Shown: piece by piece, positions 16,765 to 25,753 of the stretch | Numbering within the stretch: the stretch's first letter is position 1 | How the letters are laid out: the number at the start of each line of letters is the position of its first letter | NCBI RefSeq assembly: GCF_900104455.1 | Contig: NZ_FNHB01000001.1 | Coordinates: forward strand, 248,001-312,000 | DNA length: 64,000 nucleotides | Direction: 5' to 3' | From: Dendrosporobacter quercicolus | GTDB lineage: Bacteria > Bacillota > Negativicutes > DSM-1736 > Dendrosporobacteraceae | Notes under the pieces: generated by a model | What the model was told of the DNA's origin: nothing | The model's database searches: none | Seen by the model: the letters and a program-made list of their open reading frames with translations, nothing else | Translations under genes and position numbers: made by a program

Positions 16765-17217
16765 TTATTTAACGATTAATACCGGTATAGGCGATTGTCC
16801 CATCACGTGATTGCTGACACTGCCCATAAATAATCCCTTTACCGGGCCGAGGCCGCGGCTTCCCATAACAATCAAATGGGCTTTGCACTTGTCGGCGCAA
16901 TCAATAATGATTTGCCCGGGCGCCCCCATTTCCAGGGAGATGCTGTGTTTAACGGGGGCCGGTATTTTTGCCGCCGCTTCGTTCAGCACCTTATTTCCTG
17001 TTTCCGTAAGAGCACTCTGTACTTCCTTAAGAAGTGAATAGTGCCCCTGGTCATAACCGGATAATGACAGAGCGGCAGCCAAATTAACAACATGCAATAG
17101 GTGCAGCGCCGCATTGCATTGTTTGGCCAGATAAATAGCGTGAGCTAAAGCGCTTTGGGAATTCTCCGAACCGTCTACAGGGACAAGAATGGTTTGATAA
17201 GGTTTGATAATAATCAT
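16765..17217 (-). CDS. Universal stress protein (UspA family)
   Basis: A 150-residue single Usp domain. The N-terminal ILVPVDGSENSQSAL and the C-terminal nucleotide-binding signature GSRGLGPVKGLFMGSVS (G-x2-G-x9-G-S) indicate the ATP-binding subclass. These cytoplasmic proteins accumulate in stress or stationary phase; a specific role cannot be read. ATG follows AGAGGGGG on the minus strand. It stands alone. Confidence 0.93.
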   Translation of the reverse strand: MIIIKPYQTILVPVDGSENSQSALAHAIYLAKQCNAALHLLHVVNLAAALSLSGYDQGHYSLLKEVQSALTETGNKVLNEAAAKIPAPVKHSISLEMGAPGQIIIDCADKCKAHLIVMGSRGLGPVKGLFMGSVSNHVMGQSPIPVLIVK

Positions 17218-17484
17218 GTGAACCCCCTCTCTTTTGTTCCATATCTTTCTAGTTCGATAATGATAAAAACGAATCCTTCACAAGGCGCTACACTGTTCCA
17301 CAATCATTTGTTTAAAAAGGAGAGAACGCTCATTTTTAGCGGTTTAATTTCAACATTTCAGTAAGTGATTGCCTGTAGAATGCTTTTATTGGCAAATCAA
17401 TGTAAATATTAGCAGGCTGGCCAGTAAATACTTGTTATAGAAGAAACTTATTAAATTTCATTGTCCTGGAGGTAGCTGATTAAG

Positions 17485-18087
17485 ATGACATTGACCTTTC
17501 TTGATGGCAGTAAAGAGATGTATATATCCATAATAAGCGTAGTTTTTTCATTGATTGGCAGTTTCTTCATTTTACGGCTGGACTGGCGGCGATATGGTTT
17601 ATTATATCTAATTGCCGGAGTACTCGGTAATGTACTTTGTTATATTTTTGTAGAAGTTGGCTTCTATTCATTTCCTTACATCTTTATGCCTGTAATAAAA
17701 ACACCAGTAACTGCTGTTTTAACTGCTTTCTCTTTTTACGTTTTGGTCGGCGTTCGATACAGCCCGGTAAGCTGGACTTATAAAATAGCATTTTACGGCG
17801 TTATCGTTAATCTTGGTGCGCTAATGGAGACCATATTTAAAAATACTACCAGGCTGATACAATACGGTTATGAGTGGGATTTCTGGGACTCTTATACATC
17901 GTGGTGGGCCTTCTTTATCTTAATGGAATGGATTGGGGGCAAGATCATACCGCCGCATTTACGGGCGCCGATAAAAATAGAGGCCTTCCGGTTTGACAAC
18001 TGGTTCTGGTTTGTTATTCATATTGTCGGGATGTTTACAATATTTCTGGCCGGATTATATTTGGGACTATCGATAACCGCAGAGTAA
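17485..18087 (+). CDS. Multi-pass membrane protein, CBO0543-like
   Basis: A 200-residue protein with six or so hydrophobic segments (IISVVFSLIGSFFIL, YGLLYLIAGVLGNVLCYIFV, PVTAVLTAFSFYVLVG, FYGVIVNLGALMETI, WWAFFILMEWIGG, FVIHIVGMFTIFLAGLYLG). It resembles the gene at 14537-15049 in size and aromatic-rich loops and is tentatively placed with CBO0543-type proteins of unknown function. ATG 17485 follows GGAGG at an unusually long 12-base spacing. Confidence 0.6.
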   Translation: MTLTFLDGSKEMYISIISVVFSLIGSFFILRLDWRRYGLLYLIAGVLGNVLCYIFVEVGFYSFPYIFMPVIKTPVTAVLTAFSFYVLVGVRYSPVSWTYKIAFYGVIVNLGALMETIFKNTTRLIQYGYEWDFWDSYTSWWAFFILMEWIGGKIIPPHLRAPIKIEAFRFDNWFWFVIHIVGMFTIFLAGLYLGLSITAE

Positions 18088-18459
18088 GCGTCCGGAGCAA
18101 TGTCGGCCAGGCCGGCAGCTCCCGCTTGTTCTCCCGCTGTTCCGTAACGGCTGGGCATTATGACAAGAGCTGCCCTAAATGACATTAGTGATTTACAGTA
18201 GCAGTTCAGATGTGTTATAGTAAAGAAAATTCTGATCATTCCATAGAGGTATGAATGACAGTGCAAACCTACATATTTTGACCTCGTTATTGTCATGATA
18301 AAATATAGAAAATGAATCTGTCCAGAGGGGAGGGTCTTTCATTTTAGATCAAATGAAGGTTTGTAGCCAATAACGGCAAATGGTCGAAATGAATGGGGAT
18401 TATCCGGAAAAAGGGACAAGTTTCTCGTGGAAATCAGGAGGAAAAGGAGCGATGTGTAT
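18088..18459 (+). promoter_or_regulatory. Intergenic region with probable promoter for the moxR-VWA pair
   Basis: About 370 bases without a gene. TTGACC (18278-18283) lies 15 bases from TAAAAT (18299-18304), which has an upstream TG (extended -10). Spacing is short, so the promoter call is moderate. A long leader of ~150 bases would precede the MoxR start; I see no recognised riboswitch in it. Confidence 0.4.
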
Positions 18460-19302
18460 ATGACGACGCAATGTGCAGTTTTTAAGGGAACATCAGACTA
18501 TATCAGTACGCAGGATTTACAAAACATAGTAAATATAGCCGTTACTTTGGGACGGCCGCTATTGATTAAAGGTGAACCAGGCACCGGAAAAACCATGTTG
18601 GCCAAAAGCGTTGCTGACGGCCTTGGCCTGAAGCTGCTCATCTGGAATATTAAATCCACCACCAAAGCCCAGGAAGGCCTTTATGTATATGACACCGTAC
18701 AAAGGCTTTATGACAGCCAGTTTGGCGACCGGGACGTATCGGATATCAAACAATATATTAAGCTTGGCAAGCTGGGCGAGGCTTTTACTTCAGAAGAACA
18801 GGTAGTGTTATTAATTGATGAAATAGATAAAGCGGATATTGAATTTCCCAATGATCTGCTCTGGGAACTGGATATTATGGATTTTTACATTCCCGAAACA
18901 CAAGAAACAATTAAGGCTAAGCACCGGCCAATTGTCATTATTACCAGCAATGCGGAAAAAGAATTGCCGGATGCATTTCTGAGACGCTGCATTTTCCATT
19001 ATATTGCGTTCCCTGATAAAGAAATGATGAAAAAAATTATTGCGGTGCATCATCCTGATTTGGAAGAGAGCTTATTGGAGCAAGCCCTGCAAGCGTTTTA
19101 CCAACTGCGTTTGATTAAAGACATCCAAAAGAAACCAAGCACAAGCGAACTTATTGACTGGGTACAAGCGCTTGCTTTGGGCGGAATAAGCCCGGACGCA
19201 ATCTGCCAGTGCCTGCCCTTCATGGGTACACTGATTAAAAAAGAGCAGGATATTGACAGCGCAATTAAACAACTGCCATTCAAGGGCAACCCGGACCTTT
19301 AA
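18460..19302 (+). CDS. MoxR-type AAA+ ATPase
   Basis: A 280-residue AAA+ ATPase of the MoxR class, chaperones that usually work with a VWA-domain partner to mature or activate other proteins. Walker A GEPGTGKT near residue 38, Walker B VVLLIDEIDKAD near 116, sensor 1 IVIITSNAEKELPDAFLRRC with the arginine-finger region, and a C-terminal lid are present. ATG 18460 is chosen; GTG 18454 and GTG 18427 are also in frame, but the purine-rich AGGAGG/AAGGAG at 18436-18449 fits the later start. The VWA gene follows after 21 bases. Confidence 0.9.
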   Translation: MTTQCAVFKGTSDYISTQDLQNIVNIAVTLGRPLLIKGEPGTGKTMLAKSVADGLGLKLLIWNIKSTTKAQEGLYVYDTVQRLYDSQFGDRDVSDIKQYIKLGKLGEAFTSEEQVVLLIDEIDKADIEFPNDLLWELDIMDFYIPETQETIKAKHRPIVIITSNAEKELPDAFLRRCIFHYIAFPDKEMMKKIIAVHHPDLEESLLEQALQAFYQLRLIKDIQKKPSTSELIDWVQALALGGISPDAICQCLPFMGTLIKKEQDIDSAIKQLPFKGNPDL

Positions 19303-19323
19303 TGAAGAAGGGAGGTGTTCGCT

Positions 19324-20505
19324 TTGTTTGTCAACTTTTATTTCCAGCTCAAGAGTGAAGGGATTCCGGTTTCTTTAAACGAGTGGATGATGCTGATGGA
19401 AGCGCTGGCAAAAGGCCTTGCTTTTTCCAGCCTAACTGGCTTTTATTACTTGGCGCGCGCGATACTGGTCAAGAATGAAAGGCACTTCGACCGTTATGAT
19501 GTGGCATTTGCCAAGCATTTTGAAGGGATAGAAGCTTCGCCGGATCTTATCGAGCAGGCGTTGCGCTGGCTGGAAAACGCTCAGGAAGCTAAAATTATTC
19601 CTTTTGATCAACGAACGCCGATGCTTGACTGGAGCCTGGAGGAATTAAGGCAGCAATTGGCGGAACGGCTGAAGGAGCAAAACGAGGAGCACTACGGCGG
19701 TACAAAATGGATTAGCTCTGGCGCCGGATCTCCTTTTGGCCATTCCGGCTATCACCCGGCAGGCGTACGCATTGGCGGCTCATCCAATAATCAGTCTGCC
19801 GTTCAGGTCGCCGCCGCCAGGCAATACCGTGATCTTCGTGACGATAAAATCACCAGTGTCCGGCAATTTGAGGTGGCGCTCAGGAAGCTGCGGCAGCTGA
19901 GCAGCAGAATGGAAGGACCCAAAGATGAGCTGGATATTGACGAAACAATTAACGATACCTGTAAGCATGCCGGTATGCTGCGTTTAGTCTGGGAGCGTCC
20001 CCGCCGTAACAAGATGAAGCTAATTATCCTTATGGATTCAGGCGGTTCCATGGATCCCTACCGGCAAATATGCAGCCGTCTGTTTACAGCAGCTAATCGT
20101 ACCACGCATTTCAAAGACATGCGTTTTTACTACTTTCACAACTGTGTTTATGACCGAATCTACACCAACTTCGATTTGAAGGACTGGATTACCCTGGATG
20201 AACTGTTCAAAATTTTGAACGCGGATTACCGGCTGCTGATTGTAGGCGACGCCAGTATGGCGCGGAGTGAATTAACAAGAATCGGCGGCTCTGTTGACTG
20301 GGCATTGAGCAATGAACATACCGGCCTTTACTGGTTGAAACGTTTGGCCGGACACTTTCCTTATGCCGTGTGGCTCAATCCGCTGCCGGTTAATGTATGG
20401 CCATTCCATTCAACGGTTCCGATGGTGAAGGAAGTTTTCCCCATGTATCATCTATCACCTGAAGGTCTGGAACAAGCAGTACAAAAGTTAAAAACGAAAA
20501 ACTAA
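19324..20505 (+). CDS. VWA domain protein (CoxE-like) paired with MoxR
   Basis: A 393-residue protein: N-terminal helical CoxE-like region, a flexible Gly/Ser segment (about 135-160), then a von Willebrand A domain with LIILMDSGGSMDPY near residue 237 as the MIDAS metal motif. The usual DxSxS is here DSGGS, a variant also familiar in this CoxE subfamily. RFYYFHNCVYDRIY and NADYRLLIVGDASM complete the fold. TTG 19324 is chosen because GGGAGG at 19310-19315 is eight bases upstream; a GTG at 19315 overlaps that site. It presumably binds the adjacent MoxR ATPase; the client is unknown. Confidence 0.88.
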   Translation: MFVNFYFQLKSEGIPVSLNEWMMLMEALAKGLAFSSLTGFYYLARAILVKNERHFDRYDVAFAKHFEGIEASPDLIEQALRWLENAQEAKIIPFDQRTPMLDWSLEELRQQLAERLKEQNEEHYGGTKWISSGAGSPFGHSGYHPAGVRIGGSSNNQSAVQVAAARQYRDLRDDKITSVRQFEVALRKLRQLSSRMEGPKDELDIDETINDTCKHAGMLRLVWERPRRNKMKLIILMDSGGSMDPYRQICSRLFTAANRTTHFKDMRFYYFHNCVYDRIYTNFDLKDWITLDELFKILNADYRLLIVGDASMARSELTRIGGSVDWALSNEHTGLYWLKRLAGHFPYAVWLNPLPVNVWPFHSTVPMVKEVFPMYHLSPEGLEQAVQKLKTKN

Positions 20506-20771
20506 TAGACGCAGACTCAGCTGCGTCCAATTCTTATCCCAGGAGTACTTAGGCCTTTTCTGCCGGAGGTCATAATGTTGTTTTCTGTATCTTAGCCGAA
20601 GAGTGTGTTATATACCCGTACTGCCAATAACTATTTGTTGGCAGTTTTGCTTGTGGTCCCGATTTTACCATGTTTTGCACAGGGCGTGTCTATTTCGGAT
20701 GCTTTGCATCGTAAAGACACGCCCTGTTTACGTTAAGGCTGTCTAATCCTCATCCCAAAACAGAGCGGCAA
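20506..20771. other. Intergenic region with a strong nested hairpin
   Basis: A perfect 12-bp inverted repeat CAGGGCGTGTCT / AGACACGCCCTG (20680-20691 and 20715-20726) encloses a second stem GATGC / GCATC. Only three T residues follow on the plus strand and a short A/T run on the other, so it may be a convergent terminator for the VWA gene and the minus-strand gene at 20772. Confidence 0.6.
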
Positions 20772-21098
20772 TCATCGCTTGTATTGTAATCCGTCCACGA
20801 AAGCATGCGTATTGATAATATTTCTATATTTCGGCTGTTCAAAAAATTTCATGGTTGAAGCAAGCGTGTTGCTGCTTAGACTTTCCAGAGAATCTTCTAA
20901 AACCATGTACCGTTTAATTAAAAAATCGTCTAATGCGTTTTGCGTAGAATTCATAGGAAGCTGCAGCTCTTGAATAAAATCCAGACAGTGCTCTAACTGA
21001 TCCAGCAAGTCAGGCTGCAGAAGTTCAAGAACTAACATTACTTTTCCGGCAGACAGTGGCGCTAAAAGCTCGGGTAGTGCTGTGGCTCTTTTTTGCAT
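20772..21098 (-). CDS. Small helical protein of unknown function
   Basis: A 108-residue, Leu- and Ser-rich, mostly helical cytoplasmic protein (LPELLAPLSAGKVMLVLELL, DFIQELQLPMNSTQNALDDF) without signal peptide or catalytic motif that I recognise. The start is the ATG at 21098, six bases from AAGGGG on the minus strand; the frame is open further upstream but lacks a site. It is monocistronic and convergent with the VWA gene. Real-gene status rests on codon pattern and the ribosome site. Confidence 0.6.
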   Translation of the reverse strand: MQKRATALPELLAPLSAGKVMLVLELLQPDLLDQLEHCLDFIQELQLPMNSTQNALDDFLIKRYMVLEDSLESLSSNTLASTMKFFEQPKYRNIINTHAFVDGLQYKR

Positions 21099-21325
21099 AT
21101 CTTTCCCCTTAGAATTTTTTTGCAAGTGGTTTTTTGCCAACACTTTTGCAGTAATCCCGCTCTTTATTATAACCACATATATCTTTAACCCATACGCGAA
21201 TTGAACAGCCTAGATTTTCCTAAAGGAATTATCCTTTGAGTGCCGGAATTTCGATCAGGCGAAAGGAATTTTTTAGTTAAAAATAGAAATAATACCAAAT
21301 ACAATGAAAGCAACGGAGGCTTTAT

Positions 21326-22579
21326 ATGAATAAAGAATTGCTTGTAAACGAAACAATTGAAAAGTATGAACAGTATGTTAACCCGGCAATGGCCAAGCTG
21401 TTTAGGTTTATGGGGCTTGCGACCATTGAATGGGAAGCGGAAGGAAGTATATTAAGAGATATCAGCGGCAAGGAATATATTGACTGTCTGGGCGGATACG
21501 GCGTTTTCAGTCTTGGTCACCGCCATCCCCAAGTGGTGGCCGCCGTTAAAAAGCAGCTTGATTTCATGCCGTTATCAAGCAAGGTGCTGTTCAATAAGCA
21601 GATGGCTGATCTTGCGGAACTGCTGGCCCAAATAACGCCCGGCGATTTGCAATACAGCTTTATCGCCAATAGCGGCACTGAAGCGGTCGAAGGGGCAATT
21701 AAGCTGGCCAAAGTGCATACCGGCAGAGAAAAAATCATTTCAACGCTTAATGCTTTTCATGGTAAAACGCTGGGGGCGTTGAGCGCCACCGGCCGGGACG
21801 TCTTTTGCGATCCTTTTAAACCGTTGCTTACCAACTTTAGTCATGTCGCTTTTGGCCGTATCGAGGCTATTGAGCAAGTGCTTGATGAGAAAACGGCGGC
21901 TGTAATTTTGGAACCCATTCAGGGGGAAGGCGGCATTGTTGTGCCGACTGATGAATATCTGCCCCAGGTACGGAAATTATGTGATCAGTTTGGCGCGTTG
22001 CTCATTTGCGATGAGGTGCAGACCGGTCTGGGACGGACCGGGAAGATGTTTGCTGTAGATTATTGCGGTGTGGTGCCGGATATTATTACTACCGCCAAAG
22101 CATTGGGCGGTGGTGTTATGCCGGTGGGCGCCTTTACTGCGAGGCCTAAGCTTTGGGATAAATATATCACAAGCCCGTTTTTGCATACGTCCACTTTCGG
22201 CGGCAATCCTCTGGCCTGTGCGGCCGCGATAGCCGCAATCAATGTTTTGCTGACAGATCGTTTACCGGAGAAAGCAGCGCAAAGCGGCGTTTATTTTATC
22301 GGTGAACTGCAGAAACTGCAACAGGCTTTTCCGGCGGTTATTCAAGAAGTTCGCGGCCGGGGCCTGATGATTGGCATTGAAATGACCAAAGAAGGGATTG
22401 GCGGTTTTTTAATGTCCGAATTAATTAATTGCGGTGTGCTGGCTGCCTATACCCTAAACAACCCAAAAGTGATCCGGATTGAACCGCCACTGATCATCAG
22501 CAGGGAGCTGATTGACAAGGTAATCGCTGTTTTGGCGGAAGCGATGGAGAAAGCCAATGATATGATTGAGGATTTCTAA
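21326..22579 (+). CDS. Class III PLP aminotransferase (putrescine/4-aminobutyrate type)
   Basis: A 417-residue fold-type I aminotransferase. SGTEAVEGAIKLAK and AFHGKTLGALSATG (PLP phosphate contacts), LLICDEVQTGLGRTGK (Asp to the pyridine nitrogen) and TTAKALGGGVMPVGAF (Schiff-base Lys) are all readable, as is HTSTFGGNPLACAA. The N-terminal LFRFMGLATIEWEAEG resembles putrescine aminotransferases, so a diamine or omega-amino acid is the likely donor; ornithine is an alternative. ATG 21326 follows CGGAGG. The START-like gene lies 15 bases downstream. Confidence 0.88.
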   Translation: MNKELLVNETIEKYEQYVNPAMAKLFRFMGLATIEWEAEGSILRDISGKEYIDCLGGYGVFSLGHRHPQVVAAVKKQLDFMPLSSKVLFNKQMADLAELLAQITPGDLQYSFIANSGTEAVEGAIKLAKVHTGREKIISTLNAFHGKTLGALSATGRDVFCDPFKPLLTNFSHVAFGRIEAIEQVLDEKTAAVILEPIQGEGGIVVPTDEYLPQVRKLCDQFGALLICDEVQTGLGRTGKMFAVDYCGVVPDIITTAKALGGGVMPVGAFTARPKLWDKYITSPFLHTSTFGGNPLACAAAIAAINVLLTDRLPEKAAQSGVYFIGELQKLQQAFPAVIQEVRGRGLMIGIEMTKEGIGGFLMSELINCGVLAAYTLNNPKVIRIEPPLIISRELIDKVIAVLAEAMEKANDMIEDF

Positions 22580-22594
22580 GGAGGATTAGCAATT

Positions 22595-23032
22595 ATGCCT
22601 TTTGTTGAAGTAACTATGCCGGTGCTATGCGATCGACGGGAGATCTATCCAATCTTGAAGCGAATGGATAAGTATCCCGAGTTTATGGAAGATCTGGTCA
22701 GTGTTGCGGTATTGGAACGAAAAGATAACACCACGGTTACCAGCTGGGTGTCAAATGTGGATGGCCGTACGATAAAATGGACCGAACTGGATACTTTTGA
22801 TGATGACAAACTGTTCATCACTTACCGGCAGCTGGACGGGGACCTGAAGAAGATGGAGGGAGCGTGGGAATTGACTGAAATCGCCGGCGGTACAGAGGTA
22901 AAACTAACGGTAGACTTTGAATTCGGTATTCCAATGATTGCCGGTTTGCTCAATCCGATTTTAAAGAAAAAAGTACGTGACAACAGTATGAATATGCTCA
23001 GGGCAATCAAACAAAAAATAGAGAACGGCTGA
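22595..23032 (+). CDS. SRPBCC/START-like protein (polyketide cyclase or Coq10 type)
   Basis: A 145-residue helix-grip protein. The pattern CDRREIYPILKRMDKYPEFMED at the start, TSWVSNVDGRTIKWTE in the middle and the long C-terminal helix (NPILKKKVRDNSMNMLRAIKQ) are typical of Coq10/cyclase-like SRPBCC proteins, which bind hydrophobic ligands. No catalytic role can be assigned. ATG 22595 follows AAGGAGG; only 15 bases separate it from the aminotransferase, so they form an operon. Confidence 0.8.
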   Translation: MPFVEVTMPVLCDRREIYPILKRMDKYPEFMEDLVSVAVLERKDNTTVTSWVSNVDGRTIKWTELDTFDDDKLFITYRQLDGDLKKMEGAWELTEIAGGTEVKLTVDFEFGIPMIAGLLNPILKKKVRDNSMNMLRAIKQKIENG

Positions 23033-23120
23033 AGGCTGTCAAAGGACTGCGCCGCTTTATCCAGATTGCATATAAAACGCTAAATTCTGTAGACTATAGT
23101 TGATAGAAGGGGGATTGATG

Positions 23121-24194
23121 ATGGATAAAACGTTGCAATGGCTGAAAGAAATAACCGAAGCACCTGGCATTTCCGGTTTCGAGCAAAAAATTAAAGAACT
23201 GTTAATTGCCAAAATTGGCGATCAGGCAGAATTATCCTATGACAAAATTGGCAGTGTGATATTTAAAAAGAGCGGCAGTTCGGCCGGTCCCAGAATCATG
23301 CTGGCAAGCCATATGGATGAGATCGGCTTTATGGTAAAAACAATTACCAAGGATGGATTTCTGAAGTTTTTAACCATTGGCGGCTGGTGGGAGCAGGTGA
23401 TGCTGGGGCAGAGAGTAACTGTCATGACGGCTAAAGGCGCCATTCCCGGCGTTGTCGGCAGTAAGCCGCCGCATATCTTATCGCCGGACGAGCGCAAAAA
23501 GGTTGTGCAAAAGAAAGATATGTATATTGATATTGGGGCGGCTGATGAAAAAGAAGCCAAAGACAGCTTTGGCGTCCGCCCCGGCGACGCCATTATACCC
23601 TGCAGCGAATTTACCGTAATGGCCAATGAAAAGCTATTGATGGCTAAAGCCTGGGATAACCGGATTGGCTGCGCGATCGTGGCTGACGTCCTGGAGGCCG
23701 CTGGCGCCGAACTGCATCCCAATACCATCTATGGTGTAGGAACGGTTCAGGAGGAAGTTGGCCTGCGCGGCGCCGCAACCAGCGCCGGCGCAATCGACCC
23801 TGATATTGCGTTTGCCGTAGATACGTGTGTTGCCGGCGATACGCCGGGAGTGACCGAGGATCTGGCTCCGGCCAAGCTTGGCAAGGGTGTTGCCATTACG
23901 ATTTATGATGCCAGCATGATTCCGCATATCAAGCTTCGTGATTATGTTATTACGATTGCCGAACAAAATAATATTCCTTATCAGCTGGCCTTTACCGAAG
24001 GCGGCGGCACTGACGCCGGCCGTATTCATGTCCACTCCCGGGGAGTGCCAAGTCTGGTTTTGAGTATTCCCACCCGTTATATTCACAGCCATAACAGTAT
24101 TATTCACCGTGATGATTATGCTGCCGCCGTAAAACTGTTGGCGGCCATTGTGAAGAATCTAGACAGCAAACAGTACGAGGAGTTGTTGCGGTAA
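23121..24194 (+). CDS. M42-family metallo-aminopeptidase
   Basis: A ~357-residue tetrahedral-type aminopeptidase related to glutamyl aminopeptidase and FrvX/YsdC. Metal and catalytic residues are visible in SHMDEIGFMV, KAWDNRIGCA, GTVQEEVGLRGA (Glu pair), FAVDTC and the late IPTRYIHSHNS. An inserted PDZ-like region occupies about residues 70-160. Two ATGs (23118, 23121) occur after GAAGGGGG; 23121 has the better spacing. Its stop directly abuts the next ATG, so translation is coupled to the hexapeptide-repeat gene. Confidence 0.92.
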   Translation: MDKTLQWLKEITEAPGISGFEQKIKELLIAKIGDQAELSYDKIGSVIFKKSGSSAGPRIMLASHMDEIGFMVKTITKDGFLKFLTIGGWWEQVMLGQRVTVMTAKGAIPGVVGSKPPHILSPDERKKVVQKKDMYIDIGAADEKEAKDSFGVRPGDAIIPCSEFTVMANEKLLMAKAWDNRIGCAIVADVLEAAGAELHPNTIYGVGTVQEEVGLRGAATSAGAIDPDIAFAVDTCVAGDTPGVTEDLAPAKLGKGVAITIYDASMIPHIKLRDYVITIAEQNNIPYQLAFTEGGGTDAGRIHVHSRGVPSLVLSIPTRYIHSHNSIIHRDDYAAAVKLLAAIVKNLDSKQYEELLR

Positions 24195-24716
24195 ATGAAC
24201 GACAACAGGATTGTCTATCAAGGCGTTAAGCCCAGCATCGCCGACGATGCATTTATTGCGCCCGGCGCTTTTGTCATCGGCCGGGTGAATATCGGGCAAG
24301 GCGCAAGTATCTGGTTTAACACAGTGCTTAGAGGTGATGTGGATGCTATTCATGTCGGCAGATATACCAATATTCAGGATAACTCTACGGTACATGTCAT
24401 CTGTGGCTTAGCAGCCGTTATCGGGGATTATGTGACTGTGGGGCATGGCGCAATTATTCACGGCTGCACGGTCGGCAATCATTGCCTGATCGGCATGGGG
24501 GCAGTCATTCTCAATGCTGCGGAGATTGGCGACAACTGTATCATTGCCGCCGGTTCATTAATACCGGAGCGCAAAAAGATTCCGGCCAATTCATTGGTTA
24601 TGGGTTCGCCGGGGAAAGTTGTCCGGCAGCTTACCGAAGAAGATATTAAGGGAATCAGGGCGTCGGCGTTAAGTTATCATGCCCTGGCGCAAAGTTATCT
24701 GCACGTGCAGGGTTAG
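24195..24716 (+). CDS. Gamma-carbonic anhydrase family hexapeptide-repeat protein
   Basis: A 173-residue left-handed beta-helix protein of the YrdA/PaaY type. Hexapeptide repeats run through IGRVNIGQGASIWFNTVLRGD and VTVGHGAIIHGCTVGNHCLIGMGA, and the zinc-ligand histidines of the Cam/CaiE class occur in STVHV and VGHGAIIHGC. True carbonic anhydrase activity is not assured in this subfamily. The ATG directly follows the M42 stop, and ndk begins one base after this stop. Confidence 0.9.
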   Translation: MNDNRIVYQGVKPSIADDAFIAPGAFVIGRVNIGQGASIWFNTVLRGDVDAIHVGRYTNIQDNSTVHVICGLAAVIGDYVTVGHGAIIHGCTVGNHCLIGMGAVILNAAEIGDNCIIAAGSLIPERKKIPANSLVMGSPGKVVRQLTEEDIKGIRASALSYHALAQSYLHVQG

Positions 24717-24717
24717 C

Positions 24718-25134
24718 ATGGAAAAGACGCTGATTTTAATTAAACCTGATGGTGTAGCGCGTTCTCTGACCGGGAAAATCATTCACCGTTTTGAGCAGCG
24801 CGGCCTTAACGTTGTGGCTTTAAAGCTGCTGACGGTATCTAAAGCGCAGGCGGCCGCTCATTATGATGAGCATAAAAATCAGCCTTTCTTCGAGAATCTG
24901 GTCGGGTTCATTACCTCCGGGCCGTTAGTGGCTATGGTAATCAAAGGCGAAAATGCCGTTAAAGTCAGCCGGGCAATGATTGGATCTGCCAATCCGGCAG
25001 AGGCGCAGCCGGGCACCATCCGGGGCGATTTTGCAACTGCCCTGCAATATAACGTAATTCATGGCTCGGATAGTGCAGCCAGCGCTGAGCGCGAAATAGC
25101 CAATTTGTTTAAACCACATGAATTGTTTGAGTGA
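24718..25134 (+). CDS. ndk: Nucleoside diphosphate kinase
   Basis: Balances nucleoside triphosphate pools by phosphate transfer through a histidine. The 138-residue protein starts MEKTLILIKPDGVARSL, has the conserved RGDF and the active-site NVIHGSDS with the phospho-His near residue 115. ATG 24718 is chosen because it gives the family N-terminus; a frame extension upstream lies within the preceding gene. It is part of the M42-hexapeptide-ndk run. Confidence 0.97.
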   Translation: MEKTLILIKPDGVARSLTGKIIHRFEQRGLNVVALKLLTVSKAQAAAHYDEHKNQPFFENLVGFITSGPLVAMVIKGENAVKVSRAMIGSANPAEAQPGTIRGDFATALQYNVIHGSDSAASAEREIANLFKPHELFE

Positions 25135-25169
25135 TTTTGTGAAAAAAGTATTTGGGGGAGGGCTGTTGG

Positions 25170-25676
25170 ATGGGGGTATATACCAAGACCGGCGATAAAG
25201 GAACAACCGGATTATTTACCGGCGAGCGCGTGGACAAGGACAGCGCCCGAGTTGAGGCTTACGGTAATGTGGATGAAATTAATTCGGCTTTGGGACTGGC
25301 ACGGGTGTGGTGCGAAAAGGCCGAAGTGCGCGAGGAATTGCTCGTCTTGCAAAAGCTTTTGATGCTGATTATGGCTGAACTGGCCAGTTTGAGTGACAGC
25401 GCCGCCTATATAACCGCCGAACATGTGCAGAAGCTGGAGGCTGTCATTGACAAGTTTGAGCAACAGCTGCCGCCGCTTAAAAATTTCTTGATACCTGGCG
25501 GCACGAAAGGCGGTGCGTTTCTGGATTTGGCCAGGACTACCACCCGGCGGGCCGAACGGCAGGTCTGGCGGTTAGTTAAACAAGAGCCGGTCAGTGAGCA
25601 TTTAATTATCGCCTTGAACCGTCTTTCCGATTTGTGTTTTGTGTTGATGCGCTTTGAGGAACAGGAATTAAACTAA
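25170..25676 (+). CDS. PduO-type cob(I)alamin adenosyltransferase
   Basis: Transfers the adenosyl group of ATP to cob(I)alamin to form coenzyme B12. The N-terminal ATP motif YTKTGDKGTTGLFTGERVDKD and the C-terminal ARTTTRRAERQVWRLV plus ALNRLSDLCFVLMRFEEQ define the family. About 168 residues. ATG 25170 follows GGGGGAGGG; an upstream in-frame GTG is less well placed. It sits 35 bases after ndk. Confidence 0.95.
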   Translation: MGVYTKTGDKGTTGLFTGERVDKDSARVEAYGNVDEINSALGLARVWCEKAEVREELLVLQKLLMLIMAELASLSDSAAYITAEHVQKLEAVIDKFEQQLPPLKNFLIPGGTKGGAFLDLARTTTRRAERQVWRLVKQEPVSEHLIIALNRLSDLCFVLMRFEEQELN

Positions 25677-25706
25677 CCTGACCGGTAGCAAACGTCACCC
25701 TTGCGT

Positions 25707-25714
25707 CATACAAT
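25707..25714 (+). promoter_or_regulatory. Sigma-E-like -10 element upstream of spoVM
   Basis: CATACAAT matches the sigma-E -10 consensus of Bacillus exactly and would place the transcript start about 33 bases before the GTG. The -35 region is poor. spoVM is sigma-E-dependent in Bacillus, which is why this is recorded; it remains a weak inference. Confidence 0.4.
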
Positions 25715-25753
25715 ATATCAAGTGTTGTATACAATAATAAGGGGGCGAGCGCG

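Noticed and set aside
25728-25735. Second sigma-E-like box TATACAAT near spoVM
   Set aside because: A start site from it would fall inside the spoVM ribosome site, leaving no leader.
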